DNA of 30,839 bases from a virus: positions 1 through 30,839 of IMG/VR virus record IMGVR_UViG_3300010157_000178; one strand, 5' to 3'. A model generated the notes under the pieces. The model was not told the DNA's origin and ran no database searches. It saw nothing but the letters and a program-made list of their open reading frames with translations. Positions 20,726 to 27,979 of this stretch are shown in pieces. A program made the translations under genes and the position numbers. Positions within the stretch are counted from its first letter, which is position 1, and every line of letters begins with the position of its first letter.

Positions 20726-21792
20726 TGGACGAGCGTAACGGACGACCATCGGCAAGCGGATTCTCTCGGCTTGCCCTATGCCCAGGTAGTTTTGCCCTAG
20801 AGCAAACACTCCCAGAAAAGGAGGCTAATAAATATATGCAGCTTGGAACCGATGTTCATGAGGTGCTTGCTGATAAAAAGGACTTCGATTCATTAACAGA
20901 GGAAGGTCAGGACATTGCAACAAAATGTCTAAACCAGTTCTCAGGAATGATAGGTCAGTTGGATCTTGGCGAGCGAACCAAAGAAATAATTGAGCAGAGA
21001 TTCTGGTATTTGGATTGGTTTAGCGGAGCGATTGATCGTATTGACTTCTTCGGAGAAACCGCCGTAGTAACCGATTACAAAACAGGACGCACGACGCAAG
21101 GCAAGGCATCAGAAAATCAGCAACTCAAGGCTTATGCCGTTCTGGTTAAGAAGGCTTTCCCAGAACTCAAGACCATCCTTGTGGCAATAATCCAGCCTCT
21201 TGCAGGAGGCACTACGATTGCAGAATATGGCGAGGAGGAGCTTGCCGCCGCCAAGGAGGAAATCCTTAGAATCGTTCGCGCCTCTCTTGAGCCAAATGCC
21301 CCAAGGATTCCCAGCCCAGATGCGTGTAAATGGTGTAGGGCTAAGAGCATATGCCCAGATGCTTATGGCAACGCTAAAGCCGCTTCAACAACCCTACAGA
21401 TAGCCTCTAGCGTATCCGTATCTACCTTGTCTAACGAGGAGTTGGCATCCTTGGATGCTAAGGCTGAAATCGTTGAAGATTTTATCGAACAGATCCGAAA
21501 GGAACTGAAGTCACGCCTCATGTCAGGGGCGCAAATCGCTGGACTCTCGCTAGGCAAAGGTCGTACAACCAGGAATGTCACAGATAATGCCGCCGTTATA
21601 TCTACGCTTGCTAGTATTCTGTCACATGATGTTATCATGGATTGTGCGAAATTTAGCGTATCGTCACTTGAGAAGGCATACGGAAAAGCGAAAGGACTCA
21701 AGGGGAAGGATGCCAAGGCAGCACTTGATGAAGCACTTGGATGGATCATCGAAACCAAGGAATCCGAACCATCACTCCAGCGTGATCGTTAA
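20725..21792 (+). CDS. PD-(D/E)XK exonuclease with Fe-S cysteines, Cas4/AddB/DUF2800-like (355 aa)
   Basis: Probable 5'-3' exonuclease partner of ERF. Nuclease motifs: GTDVHEV (H45), GAIDRID (D104) and TDYKTGR (D117, K119). Four Cys frame the nuclease: C19 (LALCPGS) near the N-terminus and C201, C204, C210 (CKWCRAKSIC), matching the [4Fe-4S] arrangement of AddB/Cas4 nucleases. After residue 220 a helical domain extends to 355. Begins in a TAATG overlap with the annealase. The DUF2800-type assignment is by resemblance. Confidence 0.87.
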   Translation: MDERNGRPSASGFSRLALCPGSFALEQTLPEKEANKYMQLGTDVHEVLADKKDFDSLTEEGQDIATKCLNQFSGMIGQLDLGERTKEIIEQRFWYLDWFSGAIDRIDFFGETAVVTDYKTGRTTQGKASENQQLKAYAVLVKKAFPELKTILVAIIQPLAGGTTIAEYGEEELAAAKEEILRIVRASLEPNAPRIPSPDACKWCRAKSICPDAYGNAKAASTTLQIASSVSVSTLSNEELASLDAKAEIVEDFIEQIRKELKSRLMSGAQIAGLSLGKGRTTRNVTDNAAVISTLASILSHDVIMDCAKFSVSSLEKAYGKAKGLKGKDAKAALDEALGWIIETKESEPSLQRDR

Positions 21793-21799
21793 CGATGAA

Positions 21800-21994
21800 A
21801 TGCCAGATGACTGTCGCGCTTTATGGATTAAGTTCGGAGGTAGAGAATGGATTATATTGCATCACGGCTTTTCTTTTATTGCATACCCTGGCGATAATAA
21901 TCCAGTTGATGCCAAAGAAATCAAAAGACTCTATCGCTATTTAAGACAAGAGGGATTCATTTCAGACCAAGACAAACCAACCAACAACCCATAG
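21800..21994 (+). CDS. Small protein, unknown (64 aa)
   Basis: MPDDCRALWIKFGGREWIILHHGFSF, then PVDAKEIKRLYRYLRQEG: mixed strand and helix. The start is 8 nt after the exonuclease stop; the weaker in-frame GTG at 21782 overlaps it. Unknown family; position suggests a recombination or replication accessory role. Confidence 0.6.
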   Translation: MPDDCRALWIKFGGREWIILHHGFSFIAYPGDNNPVDAKEIKRLYRYLRQEGFISDQDKPTNNP

Positions 21995-22006
21995 ACAAAA
22001 ACCATT

Positions 22007-22321
22007 ATGAACCTAGAAATCAACATTGAAGTATCGAAAATTGATAAACAATTCCTAAGAACAAACAAAAAGGGAAATAAGATCCTTGATATTAAAACAA
22101 AACCAAAGCCCTCAGAGTATTCGGATGGTTATGTGTATCAAGTTGTACCCAAGGAAATGCGAGGAGAAGGCATTCGAGGCCCCATTGTTGGCAATTACAA
22201 AAATTGGGATGAGCCACAGAATGTACCATCGTTTGTTGATAAGATAAAACCAGCACCAGCATTCCAGAACCGACCAAAACCCCATGTAGAAGAAATTGAG
22301 GAAGACGAAATTCCTTTTTAA
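22007..22321 (+). CDS. Small protein with SSB-like acidic tip (104 aa)
   Basis: Residues 95-104 are EEIEEDEIPF, the same design as the DDDIPF tip that bacterial SSB uses to recruit replication and repair proteins. The middle is Pro-rich and basic (KPAPAFQNRPKPHVE). N-terminal about 70 residues (EINIEVSKIDKQFLR, DGYVYQVVPKEMRG) may be a short beta-barrel, but it is too short for a normal OB-fold SSB. Location directly after ERF and exonuclease supports a ssDNA-binding or SSB-mimic role. Confidence 0.72.
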   Translation: MNLEINIEVSKIDKQFLRTNKKGNKILDIKTKPKPSEYSDGYVYQVVPKEMRGEGIRGPIVGNYKNWDEPQNVPSFVDKIKPAPAFQNRPKPHVEEIEEDEIPF

Positions 22322-22343
22322 CCCAACAAACATAGCAACCACC

Positions 22344-22571
22344 ATGAAACCCTACTGCAACTGCGAAGAAATAAAAGACGAGCAAGGAAATAACTACAAC
22401 TCCGTACCAGAGTGGCATGACTGTCAGTACATCTTTGCAAGAAATCAACTAATCCCAACAGCGGATGAGTTTGCCATTGCAAATTCTACCAATGAAGAAG
22501 GATTCTTGAATCCAGATCGTTACACTCAACTATTTAGCACCAAAATGGATGCTTTAGCATTAGAGCTATGA
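22344..22571 (+). CDS. Small Cys-containing protein, unknown (75 aa)
   Basis: MKPYCNCEEIKDEQGNNYN and HDCQYI give three Cys near the start, maybe one metal site with His. Remainder helical (EEGFLNPDRYTQLFSTKMDAL). Start at 22344 follows a CAACCACC leader. ATGA overlap with next gene. Unknown function. Confidence 0.65.
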   Translation: MKPYCNCEEIKDEQGNNYNSVPEWHDCQYIFARNQLIPTADEFAIANSTNEEGFLNPDRYTQLFSTKMDALALEL

Positions 22572-22783
22572 ACTATCCAAATACAGCTACACAGTATCTT
22601 AAATCGGAAAATATCCGATTACTTATTAAAGACAATGACGGAAGATTGCGTTGTCCTACACTTGACGAACGAATCATGGAAGCGTTTATGGCAGGAACAA
22701 GATCGGTTAATCGTATCTATTCCAACCTAGATTGTTTTTCCAATAACAAGGGAAACATTAACTTCCCAAAGGTAAATATATGA
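22568..22783 (+). CDS. Small protein, unknown (71 aa)
   Basis: ATGA-coupled at both ends. The pattern LIKDNDGRLRCPTLDERIMEAFMAGTRSVNRIYSNL is rich in charged residues and might be a helix-turn-helix (MEAFMAGTRSVNRIYSNL), but it is unconfirmed. Confidence 0.62.
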   Translation: MNYPNTATQYLKSENIRLLIKDNDGRLRCPTLDERIMEAFMAGTRSVNRIYSNLDCFSNNKGNINFPKVNI

Positions 22784-23088
22784 ATGATTTAGGAGATTTA
22801 TTTGAATGGGTAGTTTCAAAGGCTACCAATATTCGCAGCACATCCTTGGAGGCTTATGAGGAATTAAAGGAAGAGGGAGCCTTGGGGAAACAGGAGAAGG
22901 TAATTATTGATTCCATGCAAAAGGGATGGAACTATTCTCTTAGGGAGATTGAGAAGATCACAGGCATACAGATCAATTCCGTATCAGGCAGGGTGAATGG
23001 TTTAAAGAAAAAGGGTTTTGTAATTGAATGCGATAAGCGTCAATGCACCCTTACTGGACGCATGATTATTCCTGTAATGATTGCATGA
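22780..23088 (+). CDS. Winged-helix DNA-binding protein (102 aa)
   Basis: YSLREIEKITGIQINSVSGRVNGLKKKGFVIECDKRQC (about residues 48-88) is a helix, recognition helix and wing; the preceding SLEAYEELKEEGALGKQEKVI part matches the N-terminal helices of a small phage winged-helix family. It has AAAGG about 10 nt upstream of the ATG, one of the few SD-like sequences. Probably a regulator in the recombination/replication segment. Confidence 0.78.
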   Translation: MNDLGDLFEWVVSKATNIRSTSLEAYEELKEEGALGKQEKVIIDSMQKGWNYSLREIEKITGIQINSVSGRVNGLKKKGFVIECDKRQCTLTGRMIIPVMIA

Positions 23089-23426
23089 CAACGAAAGAAA
23101 GCAAAAACAAACGAATCGCCATCGCCTGTGGGCGGACATTTATCACCTCAGACGGAGTTGGAAGACCGCCTTGGTCTGTCCGATGCGGCTTTGATGATAC
23201 GCACATCCCAAACTATCAAAACGGCCTCAACGCCGTGCACGAGGCTGAGCAATTACTTATCTACGGTGAATGGGTAGAATGGCTAGATCACATGGGACTT
23301 ATACTTGGTTTAGATGAGACGGAGGGGTGGGATGCTGATAGCGTGCCAGTGCTTCAGAGAGCCACCTCCGCACAACGTGCCGAGGTTTTCCTCCGCACCA
23401 TCGGACAATGGGAGGACGAGAAATGA
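23085..23426 (+). CDS. Small protein, unknown (113 aa)
   Basis: ATGA overlap with the winged-helix gene sets the start. The N-terminus has KRIAIACGRTFITSDGVGRPPWSVRCGFDD, followed by HEAEQLLIYGEWVEWLDHMG and helical C-terminus AQRAEVFLRTIGQ. No recognised family. Coupled to the following gene by ATGA. Confidence 0.68.
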   Translation: MTTKESKNKRIAIACGRTFITSDGVGRPPWSVRCGFDDTHIPNYQNGLNAVHEAEQLLIYGEWVEWLDHMGLILGLDETEGWDADSVPVLQRATSAQRAEVFLRTIGQWEDEK

Positions 23427-23794
23427 ACCCCGACACCACACCAACGCAACGCTGGGTAATCAAAAAAGGAGATTTCGACGGCAAACCTTACCTTTGGGAT
23501 GACCGAAAATACGACAACTACGACTTGGGATCGCTGTGCCGTATTCTCAACGAGTACGAAGAGAAAACCGACGAGGTCGCAAGGCTCCGTGAGGAACTTC
23601 AAGACATTCTAGACGGCATGAAATTCATCATGGATGAAAAGTGTGCCGAGTCCGAAGTCCATTGCGGTTGCGTCCCATTGCTCAAAATCAGTTTCAAGAA
23701 ATCAGAACAAGAGGTCGCAAGACTCCGTGAAGAGAACGCCGAACTGAATGATAACTACCTACAGCTAGTAAACACGAATACTACCGTTATGTAG
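23423..23794 (+). CDS. Coiled-coil protein with repeated EVARLREE (123 aa)
   Basis: EVARLREE occurs twice (about residues 51 and 97), together with DEKCAESEVHCGC between them. Both DNA copies share GAGGTCGCAAG, so a short internal duplication seems recent. Predicted coiled-coil at the ends with a Cys-rich (C-x6-C-x-C) loop in the middle. Unknown function. Confidence 0.65.
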   Translation: MNPDTTPTQRWVIKKGDFDGKPYLWDDRKYDNYDLGSLCRILNEYEEKTDEVARLREELQDILDGMKFIMDEKCAESEVHCGCVPLLKISFKKSEQEVARLREENAELNDNYLQLVNTNTTVM

Positions 23795-23872
23795 TAATGC
23801 TGCTACACATTCCGAAGATAAGTAGCACGAACATGACAAATAACTAAACATAATAATTAAATACACTCAACG

Positions 23873-24169
23873 ATGACAAATAAATCAACAAACCGATCAA
23901 TGATAACGAACACAGACAATACACAAATGATAACGAACAATGACAACGGGGTTGCAAAAACTCCGATCAAGCTATCAAAGCGACCATACTATTACGAGTG
24001 CGGCGATGGATGTTGCACGGAGTGGGGGGAAACATGGTTTGTCAATGGTGAAGAGGTTTGCTCTGGGCCATGCGATGACAACAGGCTGCAACAGCTTTTA
24101 GCTCACCTAGGATTCGATGCTCGTATCGTGAATGAAAACGAAAACGTCGAGGAGGGTTGCGAACTATGA
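23873..24169 (+). CDS. Cys-rich small protein, unknown (98 aa)
   Basis: Low-complexity Thr/Asn/Lys/Met start (residues 1-25) with a 13-nt direct repeat at 23900-23912 and 23937-23949, so the real start may be at one of the internal ATGs. The body has YYYECGDGCCTEWGETWF, EEVCSGPCDDN and a C-terminal ECG-like cluster, with several Cys able to bind metal. ATGA overlap with the next gene. Confidence 0.62.
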   Translation: MTNKSTNRSMITNTDNTQMITNNDNGVAKTPIKLSKRPYYYECGDGCCTEWGETWFVNGEEVCSGPCDDNRLQQLLAHLGFDARIVNENENVEEGCEL

Positions 24170-24363
24170 ACCAACCACAGACACCCAACAACGAGGTCGA
24201 AGTTTCATCTGAATTATCTAAACTCAAAGAAATGGTTATGGATGCCGCGATGCGGGGCGACGCAATGGCCGCGCATTGGAAAGATCGCGCCGAGAAAGCC
24301 GAGGCACTAGTCAAGCAGATCCACCATTACGCAGGAATCATTGAAGGATTCACTCAACAATGA
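24166..24363 (+). CDS. Small helical protein, unknown (65 aa)
   Basis: Start set by ATGA overlap; the upstream ATG at 24157 is less likely. Helical with SELSKLKEMVMDAAMRGDAMAAHWKDRAEKAEALV. No family recognised. Confidence 0.6.
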   Translation: MNQPQTPNNEVEVSSELSKLKEMVMDAAMRGDAMAAHWKDRAEKAEALVKQIHHYAGIIEGFTQQ

Positions 24364-24560
24364 CAAATAGAGCAACAAACACACTAGCCAACGACATTGC
24401 GCGTTGCAACGGATCAGGAGACGACATTGAAGGATGGCGCGAGGGATGCGAGACTTGTCTTCGCAGGACTGCTCCAAGGCCAGAGGTTTACAGCATGATT
24501 ATGCCACCACAAATCATCACATTTAAGTGCGAGTATCTTATTGAGCCGATAAAAAACTAA
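24360..24560 (+). CDS. Small Cys-containing protein (66 aa)
   Basis: Has ARCNGSGDD, REGCETCLRRTAP and KCEYL, a four-Cys arrangement that resembles a small phage zinc protein pattern (C-x-G-x6-C-x2-C-x...C). No enzymatic motif. ATGA overlap with the preceding gene and 2 nt before the next. Confidence 0.62.
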   Translation: MTNRATNTLANDIARCNGSGDDIEGWREGCETCLRRTAPRPEVYSMIMPPQIITFKCEYLIEPIKN

Positions 24561-24561
24561 A

Positions 24562-24897
24562 ATGATTAAAGCAAAAGCAAATATTACCAGACGGGTTGCT
24601 GGAACAATGAACAAAACAGAGCAAGCCTATGCTTCATTGCTTCAACAGCGAAAGTTGGGTGGAGAAATACATCACTGGCAGTTTGAGGCTATGGCATTGA
24701 AGCTCGCAAAATTAACAACATATACTCCTGATTTTCTAGTAATTCATAAAGATGGATCTATTGAGTTTATAGAAATTAAGGGGTTTTGGCATCAAGCAGG
24801 TAGAATAAAAATTAAAGTAGCCGCTGAAATGCATCCTTGGTTTATATTTACTGCTGTTCAGTATAAGAAAAAGACTTGGACTTACGAGCCATTTTAG
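24562..24897 (+). CDS. DUF1064-like nuclease (111 aa)
   Basis: MNKTEQAYASLLQQRKLGG, the family start motif (E20), is followed by YTPDFLVIH (D57) and EFIEIKG (E71, K73), a PD-(D/E)XK core resembling Holliday-junction/T7-endonuclease-I-type folds. It could start at 24562 or 24607 (MNKTEQ). Likely an endonuclease for branched DNA or debranching before packaging. Confidence 0.8.
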   Translation: MIKAKANITRRVAGTMNKTEQAYASLLQQRKLGGEIHHWQFEAMALKLAKLTTYTPDFLVIHKDGSIEFIEIKGFWHQAGRIKIKVAAEMHPWFIFTAVQYKKKTWTYEPF

Positions 24898-24941
24898 TAT
24901 TATGAACACCTTAATGGGAGTGAGATCCCTAAAACAAAACA

Positions 24942-25031
24942 ATGAATTTGACCCTCTGCTATTCCCGATGCCCGTTTTGTGGCTATCTCACACGGAAATA
25001 TGCAGGGGGTTTTTCATTAATAAAACTATGA
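24942..25031 (+). CDS. Micro zinc-knuckle ORF, possibly truncated (29 aa)
   Basis: Frame beginning MNLTLCYSRCPFCGYLTRKY contains CPFCG and a third Cys. Its TGA overlaps the HNH start as ATGA. It may be a genuine micro gene or the truncated remainder of a zinc-binding gene into which the HNH gene was inserted. Only composition and coupling support it. Confidence 0.35.
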   Translation: MNLTLCYSRCPFCGYLTRKYAGGFSLIKL

Positions 25032-25528
25032 ATAATGATATATCATATCAGAAGTTTGGAAAACTTACTGCTATTTGTTTAGTTAAAAATCCAACCAAAG
25101 GATCGCATAGGTATTGGAAATGCAAATGCGATTGCGGAAATGAAAAAACAATACGAGCAAATCATCTAATAAATGGAAAAATATTGGGATGTGGTTGCGA
25201 TAGATACCAAAAGGTATCAGAAAAAAACAAGAAGCATGGACACGCATCTGGAGGGAAATTGACAGGAATATATATTTCTTGGGCTAAAATGATTTCAAGG
25301 TGCGTAGATCCTTATAATAATAGATGGCATAGATATGGAGGTAGAGGAATAAAAGTATGCGATAGATGGAGAGCATTTGAAAATTTCCTTATTGATATGG
25401 GAAGCTCTTGGGAAAAAGGGCTTTCAATAGATCGAATTGATAATGAAGGAAATTACGAACCATTAAATTGCAAATGGTCAACCGCAAAAGAACAAGCTAA
25501 CAATAGGTCAACTTTCAAAAAAATATGA
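25028..25528 (+). CDS. HNH-type phage endonuclease with zinc ribbon (166 aa)
   Basis: Likely a homing (selfish) endonuclease. A Cys cluster at residues 32-36 (CKCDC) and 55-57 (CGC) forms a zinc ribbon; then RYGGRGIKVCDRW (102-114) and SIDRIDNEGNYEPLNCKW (133-150), the typical phage HNH/AP2-like ending. Start at 25028 is fixed by the ATGA overlap; ATG at 24902 would add 42 unrelated residues. The gene is markedly AT-rich relative to neighbours and its stop overlaps the next start, so it is seamlessly embedded. Confidence 0.8.
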   Translation: MNNDISYQKFGKLTAICLVKNPTKGSHRYWKCKCDCGNEKTIRANHLINGKILGCGCDRYQKVSEKNKKHGHASGGKLTGIYISWAKMISRCVDPYNNRWHRYGGRGIKVCDRWRAFENFLIDMGSSWEKGLSIDRIDNEGNYEPLNCKWSTAKEQANNRSTFKKI

Positions 25529-26022
25529 AGAGTTATGAACCAGATATATGCCCCTGTTGTGGGCAAGAAGTCCAGCTTGAGAATAGCCCTAAACGGCGCA
25601 AGAAAGCCGCTATAGACGGTTTTGAATTCTTCTGGTCAGCCTACCCTAAAAAGATTGGCAAAGGAGCAGCAAGGGCATCTTGGGCAAAGAACAACCTACC
25701 AGAGCTGGATATACTCCTAGCGGCCTTACGGAAAGCAATTGTCTCACCAGATTGGCAAAAGGAGATGGGCAAGTTCATACCTCACGCTTCCACTTGGCTG
25801 AACCAACAACGATGGGAGGATGATGGTATGGACTATTCAGCTTTAAAAATAGAAAAGCCAACCATTACTTCTAAACTTGGAGTAAATGAACAAGAAGCAT
25901 TCGAGTGGAGATCAGCAGCATACCCAGAATCAGTTCAAATTCACCCTCAATGGCATACATTGCCGTTTAGCTCTTGGCCTAAATCAACCCAACAAGAATA
26001 CCTTAATAGTATTACTAAATAA
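25525..26022 (+). CDS. Replication-type protein with zinc motif (165 aa)
   Basis: N-terminal CPCCGQE (residues 9-15) then a helical domain FEFFWSAYPKKIGKGAARASWAKN ... GKFIPHASTWLNQQRWEDD, common in phage replication or helicase-loader-like proteins (YPKK / ASTWLNQ.RW). The C-terminal third is divergent. It may function in replication initiation or helicase loading; without an ATPase motif this is inference. Confidence 0.72.
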   Translation: MKSYEPDICPCCGQEVQLENSPKRRKKAAIDGFEFFWSAYPKKIGKGAARASWAKNNLPELDILLAALRKAIVSPDWQKEMGKFIPHASTWLNQQRWEDDGMDYSALKIEKPTITSKLGVNEQEAFEWRSAAYPESVQIHPQWHTLPFSSWPKSTQQEYLNSITK

Positions 26023-26030
26023 AAACACAA

Positions 26031-26240
26031 ATGGACATAGAAATAAAACAATTCGTAGCAGATTTTTTAATTGTGAACGCTAGACCAGAGTTAACTATGC
26101 AAGAAAAACTAGATCGTTCTAATGCAGAGCGTGATCGCGCTATAGCAATAGCAGATGGCGTAATGGAATGGGAAACAATTCAAGACACCAGAAACAGCAT
26201 GAGGGATCTTGCTGAACTAAAAAAACAAATAAACCAATGA
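26031..26240 (+). CDS. Small helical protein, unknown (69 aa)
   Basis: Charged, fully helical (QEKLDRSNAERDRAIAIADGVMEWETIQ...). Leader AAACACAA is A/C-only for 9 nt. ATGA overlap with the next gene. Unknown role. Confidence 0.6.
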   Translation: MDIEIKQFVADFLIVNARPELTMQEKLDRSNAERDRAIAIADGVMEWETIQDTRNSMRDLAELKKQINQ

Positions 26241-26527
26241 GATCATCAATTGATAATATACTAAACGAGATTGGGCTAGATACTCCAGACCTAGCACCAA
26301 TGAATAGGAAGGAAGCAATAGAAATGGGATTGGTAAAACTTATTGAAAAGCCGAAAAAGTGCGCTTGTGGTAAATCAGCTTATACATCTAAGTCTAAATG
26401 TGATTCAGCTATTAAACACAGGCTGTCTGCTGGATTTGGAGGAATGGGAATGCTCCGAGCCTATGAATGTGACATCGTGCGAGGCAACTTTCATATGTCG
26501 AGTGTTTGTGTAAAATATAAAAGATGA
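26237..26527 (+). CDS. Small zinc-binding protein (96 aa)
   Basis: KKCACGKSAYTSKSKCDSAI, then MLRAYECDIVRGNFHMSSV: Cys pattern C-x-C plus C and C/H later, like small phage zinc-beta-ribbon proteins of the transcription/HNH-adjacent type. Terminal SVCVKYKR. Coupled by ATGA to genes on both sides, including the second HNH gene. Confidence 0.65.
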   Translation: MRSSIDNILNEIGLDTPDLAPMNRKEAIEMGLVKLIEKPKKCACGKSAYTSKSKCDSAIKHRLSAGFGGMGMLRAYECDIVRGNFHMSSVCVKYKR

Positions 26528-27138
26528 TTGAGAAAAAACATAAAAAGGGAGACATAAGAGAGGACGGTAAAATTTACTGGTCTCGCAGTAAACAATCGCC
26601 TACGGGGGAAGTATGGCTTACTCCAGATAAATATTACAAACGGCATAATAAAAATAATGAATTCGCTAGGGTGTGGCGAAGAAATAATCCTGACAAATCA
26701 AAATGCAGTTCTCGTAAATGGAAAGAAAACAACAAAGAAAGAGTTTTAACAAAAGTAAAACAATGGAGAATTAATAATAGAGAATGTATAAATAATTGGG
26801 CAAAAGAATATTCCAAAAACAAAAGATCAAATAACCCTTTATACAAATTAAGTGTTTCAATTAGAAACCTTATATCAATGTCATTGAAAAAAAGAGGCTA
26901 TAGTAAAAAAACAAAAACATATCAAATACTTGGTTGCTCTTTTAAAGATTTCCAAAACCACATTGAATCTCAATTCAAAGAAGGAATGACATGGGAAAAT
27001 CATGGTGAGTGGCATTACGATCATATTGTTCCCGTAGCATCAGCAACCACAGAAGAAGAGCTTATAAATATTAACCACTACACAAATTTTCAACCCCTAT
27101 GGGCTGAAGAAAACATAAGAAAAGGAAAAAAATCATGA
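26524..27138 (+). CDS. HNH endonuclease (204 aa)
   Basis: Second homing-type nuclease. HYDHIVPVAS (H164, D166, H167) followed by INHYTNFQPLWAEENIRKGKK (183-203) is the HNH signature of this family (catalytic His, then structural His/Asn). The N-terminal 100 residues are repetitive, Lys/Arg/Asn-rich and probably DNA binding. AT-rich codons (AAA, AAT, ATA) differ from surrounding genes. ATGA at the start and overlap with the next start mean seamless insertion. Confidence 0.85.
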   Translation: MIEKKHKKGDIREDGKIYWSRSKQSPTGEVWLTPDKYYKRHNKNNEFARVWRRNNPDKSKCSSRKWKENNKERVLTKVKQWRINNRECINNWAKEYSKNKRSNNPLYKLSVSIRNLISMSLKKRGYSKKTKTYQILGCSFKDFQNHIESQFKEGMTWENHGEWHYDHIVPVASATTEEELININHYTNFQPLWAEENIRKGKKS

Positions 27139-27347
27139 ACCAATTACAAGCCCTAACCATGCTGACGCTTATGCATACAGCACCAATCCAACCACAGACA
27201 TTCTATGTGGCAAACCTATCAGAGAATGATGGAGCCAAGTGCGGTGAGTACTACATGGTTTTCCCACAGAACCAAGTAATGCCACAGCAGGATTCACCTA
27301 TAACGCATTGCGTTATGGAAGAGCATGAAGGTAACGAGGGAGAGTAA
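27135..27347 (+). CDS. Small protein, unknown (70 aa)
   Basis: ATGA overlap with the HNH stop. Pattern LTMLTLMHTAPIQPQTFYVANLSENDGAKCGEYYMVF with an acidic tail (MEEHEGNEGE). No recognised family; small-molecule or protein-binding roles cannot be told apart. Confidence 0.55.
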   Translation: MNQLQALTMLTLMHTAPIQPQTFYVANLSENDGAKCGEYYMVFPQNQVMPQQDSPITHCVMEEHEGNEGE

Positions 27348-27348
27348 G

Positions 27349-27978
27349 ATGAATTTAGAACTATTTGATGCTCCTGTTATCCGTAGTATTTATGAATCAC
27401 AAGATGATATTCTAAATGCTATTCTTAAACTTCATTGCAAGCAGGGTTTTGATTGTGACATGACCTATGGAAATGGTTCCTTTTGGAAAACTATACCAAG
27501 ACCCGTGCTATGCTATGATGTCCAACCACAAAAGCCAGAAGCAGTTCAAGGAGATAGTCGGGCATTACCAATCGAATCAGAATGCTTAAACAGCATTGTA
27601 TTTGATCCACCCTTCTTAACTTATGTAAAAGGGGGAAGAGATCACAAAGAAGGAAAGGTTGCCATGACTGCTAGATTTGGCGGCTATTGGTCTTATGATG
27701 AATTAGAAGATCATTATAGGGATACAATTAGCGAGGCTTGGAGAATACTTAAAAAGGGAGGCCATTTTGTATTCAAATGCCAAGACATTATTCACAATCA
27801 CAAAATGCATTGCACTCATTATAATACGATTGCAATGGCAGAGAATGAAGGATTTAGACTTGCTGATTTATTCATACTAGCGGCAAAGCACAGGATGCCT
27901 TCACCACAAAAAGGTCAACAAAAACACGCTAGGATATTCCACAGCTACTTTTTAGTATTTCAAAAACCCAAGAGATAA
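27349..27978 (+). CDS. DNA N6/N4 methyltransferase-like protein (209 aa)
   Basis: Rossmann methyltransferase. Motif I-like CDMTYGNGSFWK (36-47), motif IV DPPF (86-89, in VFDPPFLTY), a middle LKKGGHFVFKCQDI strand and a C-terminal FILAAKHRMP segment. Motif IV of the DPP(Y/F) type suggests amino-methylation of adenine or cytosine. No target-recognition domain or restriction partner is visible, so it may protect phage DNA or be an orphan. Last gene of the plus operon. Confidence 0.82.
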   Translation: MNLELFDAPVIRSIYESQDDILNAILKLHCKQGFDCDMTYGNGSFWKTIPRPVLCYDVQPQKPEAVQGDSRALPIESECLNSIVFDPPFLTYVKGGRDHKEGKVAMTARFGGYWSYDELEDHYRDTISEAWRILKKGGHFVFKCQDIIHNHKMHCTHYNTIAMAENEGFRLADLFILAAKHRMPSPQKGQQKHARIFHSYFLVFQKPKR

Positions 27979-27979
27979 T

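Noticed and set aside
24902-25027. N-terminal extension of the HNH protein
   Set aside because: The 42 extra residues match nothing and overlap the CPFCG micro frame. The start at 25028 has an ATGA overlap.
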